Assembly (NCBI RefSeq): GCF_964030865.1
Contig: NZ_OZ034984.1
Span: 496,001 to 560,000, forward strand
Source: Spiroplasma endosymbiont of Dioctria linearis
GTDB taxonomy: Bacteria; Bacillota_I; Bacilli_A; Mycoplasmatales; Mycoplasmataceae
Length of the DNA stretch: 64,000 nucleotides
Reading direction: 5' to 3'
How positions within the stretch are numbered: the first letter of the stretch is position 1; each line of letters opens with the position of its first letter. The notes under the pieces were generated by a model. The model did no database searches. It saw only the letters and a program-made list of their open reading frames with translations, and was not told the origin of the DNA. Below, one piece after another: positions 10,314 to 20,271 of this stretch. Both the position numbers and the translations under genes were made by a program.

Positions 10314-12656
10314 CTATACTTTAATTTTACTTTTTTCTTGTAGATTTTCTTTTATTTGAACTCTTTCAACTAACTTTTCATTTTCTTTTTCAAAATTTGC
10401 TAAGGAATTTATACCTATTTCATACAAGAATATTGTATAACCAACTTCAATTTCCTCATTATTATCAAATAAATCTGAGCATGTTAATTTTACTGTTATT
10501 TTATTATCTCCGTTAATTAAATGTAAAGGCTTAAGCATTTTATCAGGATTATTTATTATGCTCTCTATTTCAGCAAATAGTTCATCTTCCAACACTTTAT
10601 TTGGATTATATTTTTTCATTTTACTTATTAAACTATGTTGAGTTTTAAAGTTATCATCCGCACAATCCAAATCTTTTTTATTTCCGCTTTTATTTAATAA
10701 GTTATTTTTATTGTTTTCACAATTAGCATGTAATTTTAATTCTACTTCAGTTGATGAATACTCATCGCCAACATTAAAATCAGTATTACTTAAATAGGAA
10801 ATACTTGTTAAAGGTAAAAATGCTCTATAATATCTTTTTTTCTCTGCTTCTCTAAAAGGTAAAAAAATTTTAAATTGTGTTTCATAGCCTGGTTTTACAC
10901 GTGTTTTACCAATTATTATTTTTTTATTAATACTTGATTTGGTAGAAACACTAATTTGCTTAATTTGCTTCAATATTTTTTCATTTTCGCCATTACATGC
11001 ATTAATATATGATTTTATTTCATCAATACTAAAATTATATTGATCCATTAAATAAGCACATTTTCTAGCTAATAAAGGCGCAGCATATGAAGTTCCCTCA
11101 CTTAATTTATCTAAAAAACCTTCTTTATTATCAATAACTCAGAGAGTATCTTCTACATTTGAATTTTGACTTAAATCATTACCAAATTCATATGCATTTG
11201 GTTTATCAAAAAGATTAAATATTTTTTTCTTACCACTATAGCTACTTATTTTAATTTTTTTATATTTATCCATAAATAAAGAGCCTACTGTTAAAGATAA
11301 GATAGAGTCTCCTCCAATTGAAATATAGCCCTCATTTCCTGATGCTATTATTATTAATATTTTATATTTTTTTTGTAATAAATCTAATTGTCTACCTAAT
11401 TCAGAAATTCTTGGAGATGGAAATTCAAATAAAATTTGAGTAGACAAGTTTCAAATTTTTATATTTGAATTTTTTTTAATTATTTTACTAATTTTATTTA
11501 AAAATATTGATTGAGAGATTATTTGATTAGCAATAATTCCAAAATGTTTTACTTTAAAAATGCCTAGTCCATCTTTATATCCCTTATTATTTATAAGATC
11601 ATTTAATACTATTAATGATGAAACTGCCGTACCATGAGAATAATCAATTTCACTAATACCTAAACTGGAATCATTATGTACATCAATTAAATCACTAAGT
11701 GATTCTTGAAATTCACCATGCGAATCTATAACTCCTATATATGTATTAGAAATTTTATCATGATTTAGTTTAATAAATTCTCTTATCTCATCATTTGTAA
11801 ATTGCTCTTTTTGATATTTATGAGATTCTCAACTATCAATAATATGCCTATCGTTAGTTGCCAAATTAATTAAAAATGGAAATTCATCAGAAATTTTTTT
11901 TACAATATCAATATCCAAATTATAAATATTTCCATCCTGTATAACTTTTTGTTCATTATAAAGTTTGATATTTTTTTTAGATAAAATGTCAATCAGTTCA
12001 TCACTGTTTTTTATAGTATTAAATCTAACATACGCTTGATCACTTATTTTTGAAAAATCATGTTTATAAATTCAAAAGTTAACTAAATAAAATGTATCTT
12101 CAAAAACTCCTTTAATTCTAGTTTTATTACTTAATCCTGATTTTACAGGAAATAGAGTATCTTCTATTTCCTTATCTTTTACAGTAACTGATTTATTATT
12201 ATCTTCTAATATTAATTTACACCTTTTGACTGCATTTGAGTTATCTCTAAGAAAATTAATAACTAAATTTAAATTTCTAATAGTTCCATTAATATCATCC
12301 ATGTTTAATAAATAAGTAATTTCTAATTGATCTAATAATATTTCTTTATCAAATTGATATTTAGAGTCTATTTGAATTAATTTACTTTTTGATTTAAATA
12401 AATATTTAAATCTGTCTCCCTTATTAAGTAACCTATTAAATTTTATAGAAATTGGCAAATTTTCAAAAAAATCACTATATTTTTGAAAATCTATTTTTAG
12501 CTTTTCTAACTTTTCAATTAATTCATAATAATACCTTTTACTTAGTTTTATATTTCTAAATTTTGGAGTTCCTCCTGGTCTAAAATTATTTTTAATAAAT
12601 TGTTTATTATTATCTGAAAATTTAAAAAACTCTATATTATTTTTCATATATTTCAT
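10314..12656 (-). CDS. ietS: subtilisin-like S8 protease, IetS-like anti-phage protein
   Basis: 780 residues, cytoplasmic (no signal peptide). An intact S8 triad is visible: Asp311 in YIGVIDSHG, His341 in DYSHGTAVSS and Ser523 in EGTSYAAP, with the oxyanion Asn441 in IIIASGNEG. The N-terminal 300 residues carry RPGGTPKFRNI near residue 27, an opening seen in proteases paired with AAA+ ATPases. The last 240 residues form a separate domain. The start overlaps the ATPase stop by 20 bp, so the two are translationally coupled; Met4 is an alternative start. S8 protease plus AAA+ ATPase is the composition of the IetAS anti-phage system. An unrelated housekeeping protease is less likely given the partner and the missing export signal. 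Confidence 0.78.
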
Positions 12657-13737
12657 TACTTTCTATTTTATTTTTAACTGTTCTTCTATCTAGATCTAAT
12701 ATTTTAGAAATATCTGTTGTATTGAATCCAATTGATTCTAATTTCTTTGTATCACTTTTTAAATTATCATAATTAAATTTAAAATCAAAAGTATTTGCAA
12801 ATAATGAGGAATATATATTATTATCAAAAAATAAATTATCTTCAACAATGCTATCTATCACTGAATAGTTTAAATTATGTACATTTTTTGCTTCAATTAA
12901 TTTAATAATTTTAGATATAGTTATTTTATCAAACATTATATTATTTTGTTTTAATTTATTTATTAACGCTTTTTCAAATTCTTCTTTTGTAACATAGTCA
13001 AGTTCTAATTTAACATTAAATCTTCTTGTAATTGCAGAATCTATAAGCTTAACATTATTAGTAATAGATATTACAATAGCATTTTTTTTAATTGAATCCA
13101 ACATTATATTAAATGCACCAATTATTTTTCTATATTCATCATTTGTTGCAGTATTTCTATCACCTAGGATTGAATCTATTTCATCAATTAATACAATTCC
13201 CTTACCATCCACTTTTTCAATATCTTTTTTTAATTTCTCAAAATTTTTTTGAGTATCACCTAAAAAAGAAGAAATTACATTTGCAGATTTAACATAATAT
13301 AATGGAAGTCCAGTTTTCTTTGAAATATATTTAATTAATGTTGTTTTTCCTGTACCAGGTTTACCATATATAAGCATTTTTAAACTTACTTCTTTGTACA
13401 AGCCATTATTTAGTTTAGATATCATATAATTAATTTTCTCTATGAAAGGTGGTAAATAATTTATTATTTCCATGTCATTCTCGATATTTTCCAAAATATC
13501 TAAATCAGAAATTACAAAATGTTTTGTGATTTTTTTAGCATTAGTGATTTCAACTCTATTTATGCCTATAGCATTTATAAGATTTCTTTTTAAACTATCT
13601 GCATTAGGTATGCTTTTATCTATAATAGCCAGTATTTTTTTAACTTCCATAATAGTTATTATTTTATTTTTTTCATCAGAATTATTATAAATATTTTTTA
13701 TAGCATCGATAAATAGTTCATTTATTTTATTTTTCAT
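12637..13737 (-). CDS. ietA: AAA+ ATPase, IetA-like, with C-terminal helix-turn-helix
   Basis: 366 residues. Walker A GKPGTGKT at 125-132, Walker B GIVLIDEIDS at 180-189, a sensor strand ISITNN near 224 and the paired arginines ITRRF at 236-240 place it with FtsH/Vps4-type AAA+ proteins. The last 34 residues contain DISKILDLDRRTVKNKI, which has the pattern of a helix-turn-helix. ATG 13737 follows AGAGGTG. It is the first gene of the operon with the overlapping S8 protease. The array of 21-bp iterons starts 22 bp upstream of the start codon, so the HTH may bind them and control the operon; that link is my inference. In IetAS the ATPase is thought to control the protease. Confidence 0.78.
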   Translation of the reverse strand: MKNKINELFIDAIKNIYNNSDEKNKIITIMEVKKILAIIDKSIPNADSLKRNLINAIGINRVEITNAKKITKHFVISDLDILENIENDMEIINYLPPFIEKINYMISKLNNGLYKEVSLKMLIYGKPGTGKTTLIKYISKKTGLPLYYVKSANVISSFLGDTQKNFEKLKKDIEKVDGKGIVLIDEIDSILGDRNTATNDEYRKIIGAFNIMLDSIKKNAIVISITNNVKLIDSAITRRFNVKLELDYVTKEEFEKALINKLKQNNIMFDKITISKIIKLIEAKNVHNLNYSVIDSIVEDNLFFDNNIYSSLFANTFDFKFNYDNLKSDTKKLESIGFNTTDISKILDLDRRTVKNKIESNEIYEK

Positions 13738-13756
13738 AAAACACCTCTTAGTAATT

Positions 13757-13762
13757 ATTGTA
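13757..13762 (-). promoter_or_regulatory. possible -10 of the IetAS-like operon
   Basis: TACAAT on the minus strand, 20 bases before the ATPase start. It overlaps the first iteron, so any protein bound to the repeats would cover it. Confidence 0.35.
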
Positions 13763-13884
13763 CATAATTTAAATAAAAATGTACATAATTTAAATAAAAA
13801 TGTACATAATTTAAATAAAAATGTACATAATTTAAATAAAAATGTATATAATTTAAATAAAAATGTACATAATTTAAATAAAAA
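13759..13884. repeat. six tandem 21-bp iterons upstream of the AAA+ ATPase gene
   Basis: Six head-to-tail copies with an exact 21-bp period, starting at 13759, 13780, 13801, 13822, 13843 and 13864. Each begins TGTACATAATTTAAAT followed by five A; the fifth has TGTATA in place of TGTACA. Each unit contains two small palindromes (TGTACA and ATTTAAAT). There are no spacers, which rules out CRISPR. A 21-bp period is two DNA turns and would put all units on one face. Position and structure suggest an operator array or initiator-type binding site. Confidence 0.85.
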
Positions 13885-14372
13885 AAGATAATTCTCTAAT
13901 TATACATAATATTAAAAAAACATAAAATAAATACAGAGGAATTTTTTATACGTCAAATATTACAGGTAATAAATCAAGACTGTTAAGTAACAAACTAAAA
14001 AAGTTAGTTGATAGACAATATAATGAAATATAACTTTTAGATAACTATCAATTAAATACGGTATATCTTATTCAACAACAATAAATCTTTGTATAAATTA
14101 TAAAATATAAGTAACTGAAGCTTTAATTTCAAAAATAGAAAATAAAACAACCATTTCAGTTTTAGACCAAATTGTTTAGAATTAAAAGATAAAGAGTAAG
14201 CAAATCTTAATAAAAATATTAAATTATTAGAAATGGAAATGAAGTTATAAAAAAGTAAATTTTATAAAAAGAAAAGTAAATTTATTAATGCTATAAATAT
14301 TTAAAAAAATAAAAAAGACATTTACAAATTATGACATATCTTTTATTAACTAATTTTATTATACAATATTTT
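13885..14372. other. gene-free remnant region
   Basis: No intact frame. A short plus-strand piece near 13950 reads NITGNKSRLLSNKLKKLVDR before hitting stops, so this is probably another decayed gene. Confidence 0.35.
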
Positions 14373-14951
14373 TCAATTTTTAATATCTATATTAAATTTT
14401 TTGCATTCTTTTTGAAAGTCATTATAATCAATAAATTTAAAATTATAGTTATTTTTTTTTATTTTTTTTCTTATATTTGAAAGAATTATTCTAAAATAAT
14501 TTATAGATGTTGGTATACATTTATTTTTAAATTTATAAACCAAAATACTTTGAAAATTACTAATATTAATATTATTTATTTTCAAAAAAATAATAGTTCC
14601 CCTAATCTTATTTACCATATTTTCAATAAAACATTCATACTTAGGTATACTAGCCGAAAAACCTTTATAAAAATCATTATTAGAACTACTATCTATAACA
14701 GATGAATGTAAATGTTTAAATTCAAACAAAAAGAAATCTTTATTTTTATTTATAGAAATACCATCAACAATTTTTTTATTATATTTTTTTAAAACTGCAA
14801 ATTTATCTATATTAACTGCTTTTGACTTACATTCTACAACACTGTGATACTCGTCATCTGTATCATGAGTTTCTAAAATATGACAAGTTGTCTTTTTACA
14901 TATAGTTTCACTATTAGAAATTTTTGTAAAGATATCAATAAAACTATTCAT
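14373..14951 (-). CDS. 192-residue PD-(D/E)XK-like nuclease, partner of the upstream ATPase
   Basis: I take ATG 14951, which overlaps the ATPase stop (ATGAATAG), giving an 8-bp overlap and coupled translation. Residues 60-80 read KIVDGISINKNKDFFLFEFKH: Asp63, then Glu77-x-Lys79 on a hydrophobic strand, the signature of PD-(D/E)XK nucleases. Residues after 80 alternate helix and strand (GTIIFLKINNINI; SILVYKF), as expected for this fold. There are no UGA codons. The N-terminal 60 residues have several cysteines (CKKTTC) and could be a separate knuckle. Nuclease function is inferred from the motif and from pairing with an SMC/OLD-type ATPase. Confidence 0.6.
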   Translation of the reverse strand: MNSFIDIFTKISNSETICKKTTCHILETHDTDDEYHSVVECKSKAVNIDKFAVLKKYNKKIVDGISINKNKDFFLFEFKHLHSSVIDSSSNNDFYKGFSASIPKYECFIENMVNKIRGTIIFLKINNINISNFQSILVYKFKNKCIPTSINYFRIILSNIRKKIKKNNYNFKFIDYNDFQKECKKFNIDIKN

Positions 14952-16425
14952 ATCTTTTGTACATTTCTGACAAATAATTAGTAATTTCAAAAGAGTCACT
15001 AAAATTATTAATTTTAGAGCAAAATTCAGATTCAGATTTTAAATAATTAAAAGATGTTTTTATACCAAATTTTTCTGATTCAAATTCAATAGAATCTACA
15101 ATAAAAGGGCTATGTGTTGTTAAAATGATTTTACATTTTGTTTCTTTACAAATCAAAAGCAAAATTTTAATAAATTCATTTTGCATATTTGGATGTAAAA
15201 AGTTCTCCGCTTCATCTAATATTACAAAAGAGTTTTCTTTAAATATACCAGCTCTTAAAATTTTTATTAATGATTGAAAAGTTAAAATACCCTTAGATAC
15301 ATTTTTTTCATTGATAAATTTACCCTTTTTCTTATAAGATCTGCTTTTTTTATCATATTCATTTTCAAAACCTATTTTATTAAAGATATTCATAATAATT
15401 TTCTCAATTTTTTCTTTTTCAGATGCTTCCAAATTATTAATATTCTCTTCTAATTCTTCATCGTTATATCTATAGCGATTAACTAAAGACTCCTTAACTT
15501 TTTGATAAAAATCTAATGAATAATTAGTTGAATAATCATTAACAGATACTTCTCTAAATTCCAATGGTCTTAAGAACATATTATTTATAAAATTATTTGC
15601 TATCCCTTCACAATAAGTAACATCGTTTATAATTCTATTTTTAATTTCTATTTCTTCTACTTTAATACTATTTTTATTAATTAAAATATCTATTTTATTA
15701 TTAAATAAATTCATAGAAATTTTTGAAATTTTACTATCATTAAATTTTGACATTATTTCATAATTACTTCCAAAAAGCGATTCTATATAACTTTTAATTC
15801 TTTCATTTAAAAATGAAATTTTTATATTTTTCATTTTTAAATTATTTTTTTTAATTATTTTTAAATTTCATTTTAATTCTCTCAGAATTAAATTAATTCT
15901 ATCAATTATTCTAAATGATAATCTTTCTTCAAAAGATTTATTAATTATTTCATCTAAACAGTCATCAATGATTTCTACATATAAATTAATAGTTTCATAA
16001 ATTTCACTTAAACTTGAATCATCATTACTTTTAATAAAATTGGATTCCAAAATTAATTTCGTTATATTTGAAATTAAATTATCTTCCTCAATATTCTCCT
16101 TAAATTTAAAGTAATCTATTTTGTCCAAAAATTTTTTATCAGTGATTTCTTTCTCAAATTTCTCAAAAATTTTATTAAACTTTTGAGAAATATTATTACT
16201 TTCAATTAAATCCAAATAATAATTAGTAAGTTTTTTAACTGCTCTAGCAATTATACTTTGAAGACTATACTCTCTATATTCTTTTTGAATTTTTATCATC
16301 ATATAAATAGTTTTATTTAAAGTGCTTTTACCTGAATCATTCATTCCACAAATCAATGTAAGATCTGAAATCTCTAGTTTATTTTTATTTTGAAATAAAC
16401 ATATATTTTCTATATTTAAATTCAT
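14944..16425 (-). CDS. OLD/SMC-like AAA ATPase of a two-gene module
   Basis: 493 residues, read through one UGA Trp at about codon 186. Walker A GMNDSGKST at 27-35, an ABC-type signature-like VSKGILTFQ near 376-384, Walker B SFVILDEAENFLHP at 399-412 and the switch His438 in TTHSPFIVD. This is the AAA_15/AAA_21 layout found in OLD, PtuA, AriA and retron ATPases, with a charged, probably coiled insert of about 340 residues between the motifs. No TOPRIM domain follows; instead the next gene supplies a PD-(D/E)XK-like protein. The start follows GAGGATAGA. A two-component immune ATPase-nuclease is the likely role. Septu, Gabija and PARIS have similar ATPases but different partners. Confidence 0.7.
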
Positions 16426-16434
16426 TATTCTATC

Positions 16435-17101
16435 CTCTATTCTTATTTCTATCTTTTAACTTTTCCAATTAAATTTGTTTATCTAAAATAGTTTGTTGTT
16501 TACTTAAAAGTTCTAATTGTTTATCAAAATTACCATTTCAATTTTGCAGATTTTGTTTAACTACTAATTCAAGATGACAATTATATTTAGAGATTAAATT
16601 ATGAACTCTATATTCAGTCTGCTTATCAATTAATAATGGATCATAAGATTGTCTTTTTAAAAATTTTAAATAATCAAAATTTTTTCAGATTTTTGAACAT
16701 TTGATTTATATTCTTTTTTAGTTCTTGAACTCCTCAATTATTTTTTAAAACTTTATGAATAAATTAAAGATTAAAATTTCAGATTTTGAAAGTATTATCT
16801 CCTCTTTGAAAATCATTAATATCTTCTTCACTACATACTCAATTTTGAATAATTATTAAAATCTTCTATTCTTTTTCTTCATTTTGTCTATTTTTAATTT
16901 TTGCTCATTAATTTGATGAATAGACACCATTATTATTTTCTTTTATTTTAAAAACTATGTTTAATAATTTACTTGCATATTTATTAATACTTTTTTGCCA
17001 TTCTAATTCTCTATATTCTTTTGATTTTTATAGCTAAGTTTGCTTTATACTTTGCAGCTTATTCAGGTGTATATTTTCCAACTAATATTTATTTAATAAA
17101 C
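16435..17101 (-). pseudogene. decayed gene, unknown family
   Basis: The minus strand reads as protein in pieces: EYRELEWQKSINKYASKLLN and KIKENNNGVYSS near 17000, then DYLKFLKRQSYDPLLIDKQT and a coiled tail ending QQTILDKQI near 16480, interrupted by several stops and frame changes. It lies directly upstream of the ATPase gene. No family recognised. Confidence 0.45.
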
Positions 17102-17194
17102 TCATAACTTCTTTCCTTTCATATTTATCATTATTATAACTCTTACATTAAAAAATAGTGAATTAATCACTATTTTTATCTGCATTTCTTTTCT

Positions 17195-17231
17195 TGTAAT
17201 GTTCCTTTTTCTCTGACACCTATATTTTATA
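17195..17231. repeat. terminal repeat of an IS, also present at 55451-55487
   Basis: About 37 bp beginning TGTA-TGTTCCTTTTT and containing GACACCTATATTTTATA, with three or four differences from the copy at 55451. A TGTACTG...GGACA-type end resembles IS3-family (IS150-like) termini. No transposase is attached here, so it is a solo relic. Confidence 0.5.
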
Positions 17232-17440
17232 CCTTTAATATTTTTATTTACCAAACCATAAAATTTTTTATTACTACAATTTAAATCTAAATATTCCATT
17301 AATCTTCTAGATTCATAGATTTTAACTTCATTTTTATAAACATCATTAATTATCAAAATCAAATCTGAATTAATAGTCTTAATTTTTGGCTTACCTTTTG
17401 AAATTCAATTATAATAAGTGTTTTTTGTTAAAGCAATTAG
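17232..17440 (-). pseudogene. gene fragment cut by the IS end
   Basis: The minus strand reads NSDLILIINDVYKNEVKIYE and LMEYLDLNCSNKKFYGLVNK before running into the IS-end repeat at 17231. Family unknown. Confidence 0.4.
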
Positions 17441-17868
17441 TATAGAAAGTCTTATAATTGCAATTATTTGGGTATTTTAATTGTAAAGTTATAAACTACT
17501 TTTACTTTAAATGTATTTAACTCTCACTTATTTACTTCTTTCTTTCAATCATTTACCTTAATTCTTTAAATATTTCATCTCTTAATTTAAAATCTGGACT
17601 TTTTATTTTATTTTTTGACATTAATTTATCAACTCCTATTACTTTTGAATACTATGTTAATAAAAAATTGATTTATAAAAAATACTAATTTATTTTTTTG
17701 TTTTATTGAGTACTTAATCAAAATAAAGTATTTATTTTTTACAAATAATTTATATCAATATATAAGATATTTTAAAAATCTATGTAAAAAAGTTAATCCT
17801 TAGTAGCTTAATATTTGTATTTTTTATTTAATAGTTTCTTCTACTGTTTCTACAAAAATATAAAAAGA
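17441..17868. other. gene-free AT-rich stretch
   Basis: No supported coding or regulatory feature seen. Confidence 0.35.
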
Positions 17869-18120
17869 TTTTTTTTATATTTTTCATCTAATTTTAAATT
17901 CTGTTGCTTTTTTTCTTTATATTTTTCTCTAACTTCAATCCATTTTTCTCCAATTATTTGCTTAACTTTTTTCATATGTTTTGAATAATCCCTAAATTCT
18001 TCTCATGAATATTCATTTTTCTTTATTCTTCTAATAATATTCAATTTATTAGTTTTATTATTTAAATTACATATTACTATATCATATGAAAATTCAACAG
18101 CTCCATCGTTATCTGCTTTT
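17869..18120 (-). pseudogene. C-terminal fragment of a lost gene
   Basis: One frame reads DNDGAVEFSYDIVICNLNNK, then NEYSWEEFRDYSKHMKKVKQ and IGEKWIEVREKYKEKK to a stop. The front of the gene is missing at the junction with the IS3-type remnant on its right, which probably removed it. Confidence 0.45.
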
Positions 18121-18328
18121 TTATTGTAATTGCAGATGTAGAATTATTACAATCTATTTCTTTGAGCTAAACTCTTGTTAAAATAACGTAAAAAAATGGT
18201 ATTGGGGATGCTAAGTAACATTATTTCCTAAAATTTTGGATCATTTCGTTTCGTGTGCATCCACTTTTTAAGATTATATTTATACTATTAAAAATTTTAA
18301 CAAATTTATAAATACAACTTCTAAAATA

Positions 18329-19233
18329 TTAATCCTTATAAAATTTATTACCAAATATTAAATAAAAATACTTTTTAACTCATCTATGTGTTTGTTCTAC
18401 AAATTTATTTCCTTTAAAACCTGAAGCTGAATTTGATCTAATTATATTATGTTGCTTACAAAATTTTTTTGCTTCTTTACTTATAAATGCAGAACCTAAA
18501 TCATTATGCATAATAATTTTCTTTATTGAACCTAAAATCATTTTGCTTACTAAACCTTCTAACATTTCAAGAGTTACTAGTATATTTTCAGAGTTGCCGA
18601 CTGAATATGAACTAATTTCATTAGAGTAAAAGTCATATGCAGGTAAAAATAAGCGTTTTGTTTTAACTCCTCTAATATAAATATTTTTAAATCATGTACC
18701 ATCAATTCCAATCTTTTCTAAATATTTATTAGAGATATAATCTCCTTTTATAAGATCTAAAGAGGTATGTTTCTTATGATTACTTATTCCCATTCTTGTT
18801 TTTGATTTAGAAGAAGCTATTTATTTTTTTTAATTTCAATAAAACTTCCGTTCTAAGCTCAATAATTGTCTCTCTAGAAAGATTTATATTGAAGTCTTTT
18901 AATATCTTTAATCTAGCTTTTTCGGCTTTTCCTTCTTAAGTTCTATTAAATCAGCACTTCGCTTAATTTGTGCTTCTAATTCAAAAAGCTTCTTTTTCAA
19001 TTCTTTATTCTCTTCGCTATATTTGCTAACTTTATTTTAAAGTCTAACTTCATTGGTTTTACTACGTTTTTCCTATCAAATACTTTAATTTCAGATGACT
19101 CATGATATTTTTGATATCAATCTAAAATACTTGAATTAGCTTTTATATTATATTTAATTGCAATATCTTTTAATTTAATTCCATTAATATAATTATTAAC
19201 AGCTTGAGTTTTTAACTCATTTGAATATTTCAT
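18329..19233 (-). pseudogene. frameshifted IS3-family transposase (orfA + orfB)
   Basis: OrfA starts at ATG 19233: MKYSNELKTQAVNNYINGIK, then LKDIAIKYNIKANSSILDWY, the OrfA helix-turn-helix. Its Lys/Glu-rich coiled-coil region is broken by a frameshift. OrfB follows with HKKHTSLDLIKGDYIS, GIDGTWFKNIYIRGVKTKRL (first catalytic Asp region), NSENILVTLEMLE, MHNDLGSAFISKEAKKFCKQ (second Asp, here HND) and GFKGNKFVEQTHRW near the third acidic position. Several stops and frame changes separate the parts, so it cannot encode an active transposase. The family call is from the HTH plus the DDE layout. Confidence 0.75.
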
Positions 19234-19386
19234 TTAGATGTAACCTTTCTTGCTAATACAATTATAATCTTGTTCGGAATTATAAAACAAAAAAATGGGA
19301 GACCTATGTACTTAGACCCCCCTACCGTTTATTAGTAATAATACTTAAATAAGTATACTCAGTAAATTGAAAATATTTTTTTATTA

Positions 19387-20178
19387 TTAACTAGTAATAG
19401 CAAATTTAAATAACGCATAACCTAAATATTCATTATTATTTATGGAAACAATACTGAAAGAATCTTTTTCTTCTGCTTCATTTGAATATCAATTAACAAA
19501 TTTTGTATTTTGAACAGTTATATCGTTATTTTTACTTAAAGCAACGGCTGCTTTCAGAGCTTCTTGTTTATCTTCATTGTCAACAAGTAAAACTTTTTCT
19601 AATTTAAACTGCTCACTAAAAGATTTTAAGTTTCGCCCCTCTAATCATCATTTTTTAACTTCTTTCATGTTATTAATCATTTCTTTAACTCCTACTACTG
19701 ATTCTGGAAATACTGATATATCAGTAGATATTAATCCATCCACAGTTTCAGAAAAATAATAATTTTCATCAAGTTCTGTTGAAAAATCAATATAGTCTCC
19801 TATTAACATTGAAGTCTCCTCTAAAACTTTTTCATTGTTATAGGTTCAAACTTTAATTTCAGCATCTACACCCTCTTCATTTTTAATTTTGAAAGCTGAT
19901 GCTACTATAATTGCCTCATTTTCTAGAAATTTATTTTTAATTCTAAAATTTATAATCTCAACTTCACTAACTTCTTGCTCTTCCATTTCTTCAATTTTTA
20001 ATTGACTAACTGCCTGTTCTTTAGATAAATCTAATATAATTTTTTTAGCCTCATCTACATTAGTAGGAAATTTTGGAATTTTAAAATCACTATTTTGTTT
20101 TGTATTACATGATACAACTGCTACACTTGTTGAAGCAACTAAACTAGTTGTTGCTAAAATTGATAATATTTTTTTCAT
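19387..20178 (-). CDS. 263-residue lipoprotein
   Basis: Signal MKKILSILATTSLVASTSVA with lipobox VVSC at residues 22-25: a membrane-anchored surface protein. The mature part is acidic and hydrophilic with four UGA Trp codons, one pair in KKWWLEGR. The C-terminal 60 residues (ALKAAVALSKNNDITVQNTK ... NNEYLGYALFKF) look like a compact alpha/beta domain. ATG 20178 follows AGAGGTAC. It is flanked by the IS3-type relic and the ISNCY-like relic. Function unknown; it is not a copy of the tandem lipoproteins at 33-38.5 kb. Confidence 0.8.
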
Positions 20179-20271
20179 TTCAGTACCTCTTTCGTCTTAA
20201 TTGACATAAAAATTATATACTATTTTAATTATATTTTTCTATTTGTAACTATTTTATTAATATTTTTATAT

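Noticed and set aside
13759-13884. Tandem repeats resembling a small CRISPR array
   Set aside because: Units are contiguous with no unique spacers and no cas genes are near; they are iterons.
14944-16425. Gabija, PARIS or Septu as name for the ATPase module
   Set aside because: No UvrD-like, TOPRIM or HNH partner adjoins it; the partner has a PD-(D/E)XK-like motif.
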